DNA of 64,000 nt, taken from assembly GCF_025195085.2 (NCBI RefSeq), contig NZ_JANAVY020000006.1, positions 62,001 through 126,000 of the forward strand, written 5' to 3'. The DNA is from Vibrio intestinalis (GTDB lineage: Bacteria; Pseudomonadota; Gammaproteobacteria; Enterobacterales; Vibrionaceae). A program made the position numbers and the translations under genes. The notes below the pieces were generated by a model. It searched no databases. It was not told the DNA's origin and worked only from the letters and a program-made list of their open reading frames with translations. Position 1 is the first letter of the stretch. Each line of letters begins with the position of its first letter. Below are positions 61,941 to 64,000 of this stretch, in pieces.

Positions 61941-62768
61941 TTATTTGAAATTAATTTGAACAAGACGATGCTCAGTTTTAAGTCCAGCTTTCGCAATGGC
62001 TTTTTGTGCTCCGATATTGCCTTTCTCCGTCGAACACATCGGAATCAAACGCTGTGCTTGGGCATGAGAAATTAGCGCAACCAATACGTCTGTAGCAATA
62101 CCTTGTCCTCGATGTTCAGGAGAAACAATGATACCAAGGTCAGCATAGTCTTGTTGGTACTGTGCGAACTTACGGCATTCGCCAGAAGCCACCAGTTGCC
62201 CGTCAAGCCAAAAACCTAATAGCTCTTGCTTCTCAATCAATTGGCTAAAATAACCACTCAACCACTCAGTCGGCGCGCCAATAGCATCTGCGGCAAATGC
62301 TACAAATTCACTTAGATCACTGGACTTGGCATGAACCAAAGTAACCTTATTGTTACGCTCAACGCGCTCGTCATTTAAACCACAATACATCAACGCATTG
62401 ACGGCTAGCGTTCCTACATTATCTAAGCTAAAGGCAAGAAACTGAGGGTCACAAGTGCTGACAAACGCGCCTTTAATCTCACCTATTGCCTCACTAATCA
62501 CCTTACTATTGTTTTGCGCTATTAACGCAAATAGCTCGCCTGCCGGCGACTTAGCTTTTTGGGAGAGGTAAAACTGCAATAAATAGCCATCATTATTGAT
62601 GCAGCAAAAACCCACTAGCTCGTGGTTCTGGTAGAAACCAAAGTGCTGCGACATAGGTACAAAACCAAAATGCCACATACCATCTAAGGGGGCGGTTGTT
62701 TGAGCAAAATATTGCGCTTTAAGTGGTTGTAGTGTTTCAACCGAGTCGATTTTCATTATCTCTAACAT
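61941..62768 (-). CDS. GNAT-family N-acetyltransferase
   Basis: A 275-aa protein with a C-terminal acetyltransferase domain of the GNAT fold. Motif A is IIVSPEHRGQGIATDVLVAL, the acetyl-CoA pyrophosphate-binding loop, and motif B follows (AQKAIAKAGL). The N-terminal half looks like a second, degenerate GNAT module. The ATG at 62768 fits better than the far upstream start, but an ATG four codons later is also possible. The acceptor is unknown. Confidence 0.8.
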   Translation of the reverse strand: MLEIMKIDSVETLQPLKAQYFAQTTAPLDGMWHFGFVPMSQHFGFYQNHELVGFCCINNDGYLLQFYLSQKAKSPAGELFALIAQNNSKVISEAIGEIKGAFVSTCDPQFLAFSLDNVGTLAVNALMYCGLNDERVERNNKVTLVHAKSSDLSEFVAFAADAIGAPTEWLSGYFSQLIEKQELLGFWLDGQLVASGECRKFAQYQQDYADLGIIVSPEHRGQGIATDVLVALISHAQAQRLIPMCSTEKGNIGAQKAIAKAGLKTEHRLVQINFK

Positions 62769-62977
62769 TTCAGATTTCTCTTTTAAGTACGTGACGACTT
62801 GTATGCACTCAATATTAGTAAACTGTGTTTGAAAGATATTGAACAAAACCGACAACATACCGCTTGCTTGGAATCAATAGAGAGGACTAAACAATACAAA
62901 ATTTCTATCCAACCCCTTGGTTGGTATATACTCGCCCCACTTTGTTTCAACCTCAACATTTGATAAATAACTGCCCA

Positions 62978-63682
62978 ATGAATAAGAGTTTACTCACTAA
63001 CATTATCGCCCTTGCCCTGTTGGCAGGTGGCTATCAAGCGGATAACCAAATTGCTTTTTACGCAGGTCTGTTCGCATTTTCAGGCGCGATAACCAACTGG
63101 CTCGCTATTCACATGTTGTTTGAAAAAGTGCCCGGCTTATATGGCTCAGGTGTTATCCCTGCACGTTTTGAAGAGTTCAAAGCAGCGATCAAAAAGCTAA
63201 TGATGGAGCAGTTCTTTAATGAACAAAACATCGATAAATTTTTAAGCAAAGAGATGGCTGGGGAAAAAACGCTAAACCTTGAGCCCGTGATTGCTAAGGT
63301 CGATTTTAACCCAACATTTGATTCGCTGGTTGAAGTGATCGCTAACTCTTCGTTTGGCGGCATGTTAGCTATGTTTGGCGGCACTGAAGCACTACAGCCA
63401 CTCAAACAGCCATTCGTTGAAAAAATGCAGCAATCGGTGATTGAAATCAGCCAAAGCGATACCGTGAAAAACGCACTTAAAGATCAGCTGGAATCGCCCG
63501 CGATGATGGATGAAATCAAAACCAACATAGAAAACATCATAGACCAACGCTTAAACGAGCTGACACCTCAGCTTGTGAAAGAGATGGTACAAACCATGAT
63601 TAAAGAGCACCTAGGCTGGCTTGTGGTTTGGGGTGGTGTATTTGGTGGTTTGATTGGTATCGCGTCGTCTTTCGTCGCTTAG
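62978..63682 (+). CDS. DUF445-family membrane protein
   Basis: A 234-aa inner-membrane protein of the DUF445 family. Two N-terminal helices (about 5-45) include GLFAFSGAITNWLAIHMLF, the diagnostic motif; the middle is a long helical cytoplasmic or periplasmic arm, and the C-terminus ends in a helix GWLVVWGGVFGGLIGIA. The function of the family is unknown. It is monocistronic with its own terminator; the ATG at 62978 is preferred for family fit. Confidence 0.85.
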   Translation: MNKSLLTNIIALALLAGGYQADNQIAFYAGLFAFSGAITNWLAIHMLFEKVPGLYGSGVIPARFEEFKAAIKKLMMEQFFNEQNIDKFLSKEMAGEKTLNLEPVIAKVDFNPTFDSLVEVIANSSFGGMLAMFGGTEALQPLKQPFVEKMQQSVIEISQSDTVKNALKDQLESPAMMDEIKTNIENIIDQRLNELTPQLVKEMVQTMIKEHLGWLVVWGGVFGGLIGIASSFVA

Positions 63683-63698
63683 CCAATCCCCCTAAAGT

Positions 63699-63726
63699 AA
63701 AAGGAGCACGTGATGTGCTCCTTTTT
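63699..63726. terminator. Bidirectional hairpin terminator
   Basis: AAAAGGAGCAC (63699-63709) pairs with GTGCTCCTTTT (63715-63725). It lies between the converging DUF445 and Lrp/AsnC genes. Confidence 0.85.
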
Positions 63727-63740
63727 CAATTCTGGCTTGG

Positions 63741-64000
63741 TTATATCTGCGCGGCACTGACCCCAAAGCTGGTTTTATGCTCTTCAATCACCACTTCGCT
63801 GCGAGTTTGAATGACACCGGGCAGGTTGCCTAACTTCTTTGACATAAAATGCTGATACTCTTTCATATTGCGCACGCGCACTTTGATCATGGTGTCAAAG
63901 TCTCCCGAAAGTGAATAGCAAGATTCAATTTCCGGCATATCTTCAATGGCTTTGGCGAATTTTTCAAAAATAGAGAAGTTGCTTTGATCAAGGCGAACAT
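63741..64000 (-). CDS. Lrp/AsnC-family regulator, C-terminal part (5' end outside window)
   Basis: The frame is open to the right edge, so only the last 86 codons are seen. They form an Lrp/AsnC ligand-binding (RAM) domain: MPEIESCYSLSGDFDTMIKV, then MKEYQHFMSKKLGNLPGVI and the final strand region TRSEVVIEE. The helix-turn-helix lies outside the window. Such proteins respond to amino acids; its effector is unknown. Confidence 0.88.
   Translation of the reverse strand, partial: VRLDQSNFSIFEKFAKAIEDMPEIESCYSLSGDFDTMIKVRVRNMKEYQHFMSKKLGNLPGVIQTRSEVVIEEHKTSFGVSAAQI

Noticed and set aside
1..64000. CRISPR array, tRNA/rRNA genes, insertion sequences or prophage
   Set aside because: No regularly spaced repeats, transposase or integrase frames, or structural RNA sequences were seen on either strand.

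Overview
The window is ordinary gene-dense gammaproteobacterial chromosome. The gene content points to a marine Vibrio, probably the second chromosome: two large methyl-accepting chemotaxis proteins, a ViuB/FepBDGC siderophore-iron locus, a biosynthetic arginine decarboxylase/agmatinase pair (on chromosome II in V. cholerae), a VC0807-type membrane protein, and the HdfR/MaoP and YibL families. No rRNA, tRNA, insertion sequence, prophage or CRISPR array was seen. The species assignment is inference from gene content.

Layout. 1-3 kb: end of a sugar-binding ABC protein, a MOSC protein, a thioesterase, and a small iron-sulfur-flavoured locus (DUF134 regulator, NqrM-like protein, NifX-like protein). 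3-9 kb: exonuclease, chemoreceptor, GFA, XRE, VOC and GST proteins. 9-14 kb: a GltS-type symporter, a MerR regulator with a flavodoxin-fold oxidoreductase, and an alkylation-repair pair (Ada/AlkA fusion plus Ogt). 14-21 kb: an OmpR-type two-component system divergent from an RND efflux pair, then azoreductase. 21-23 kb: a permease, thioredoxin-like and SigZ-like sigma factor operon behind an inverted repeat. 23-30 kb: PepSY, SnoaL and LysR proteins, a secreted M28 peptidase, hdfR divergent from maoP, and a His-rich cation exporter overlapping a MarR gene downstream of three TTTGAT palindromes. 30-37 kb: speA-speB behind a structured leader, yibL, a DUF4344 metallopeptidase and a second chemoreceptor. 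36.5-41.4 kb: a Fur-box-controlled siderophore-iron uptake operon. 42.4-46.7 kb: a thiamine-pyrimidine salvage operon (thiD, thiZ, thiX, thiY, tenA) behind a clear TPP riboswitch.

The most striking region is 46.8-51.6 kb. Five tightly overlapping minus-strand genes encode an HMA_2 protein, a His/Pro/Met-rich membrane-associated protein, two glycine-zipper or YtxH-like proteins, and a P-type ATPase with the rare SCA transmembrane motif (P1B-6). A sixth, divergent gene and a Fur-like box lie at the head. This matches the ferrosome (fez) iron-storage organelle clusters known from Shewanella, Rhodopseudomonas, Desulfovibrio and Clostridioides. Together with the Fur-controlled uptake locus about 9 kb away it suggests a regional emphasis on iron acquisition and storage.

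52-64 kb: an orphan Alg44/Alg8-like pair (PilZ-containing membrane-fusion protein plus processive glycosyltransferase), an iron-dependent alcohol dehydrogenase, a VC0807-like protein, a nucleotidyltransferase, the C-terminal relic of a GGDEF gene, two AraC regulators, a VOC protein, a GNAT protein, a DUF445 protein, and the C-terminal part of an Lrp/AsnC regulator running off the right edge.
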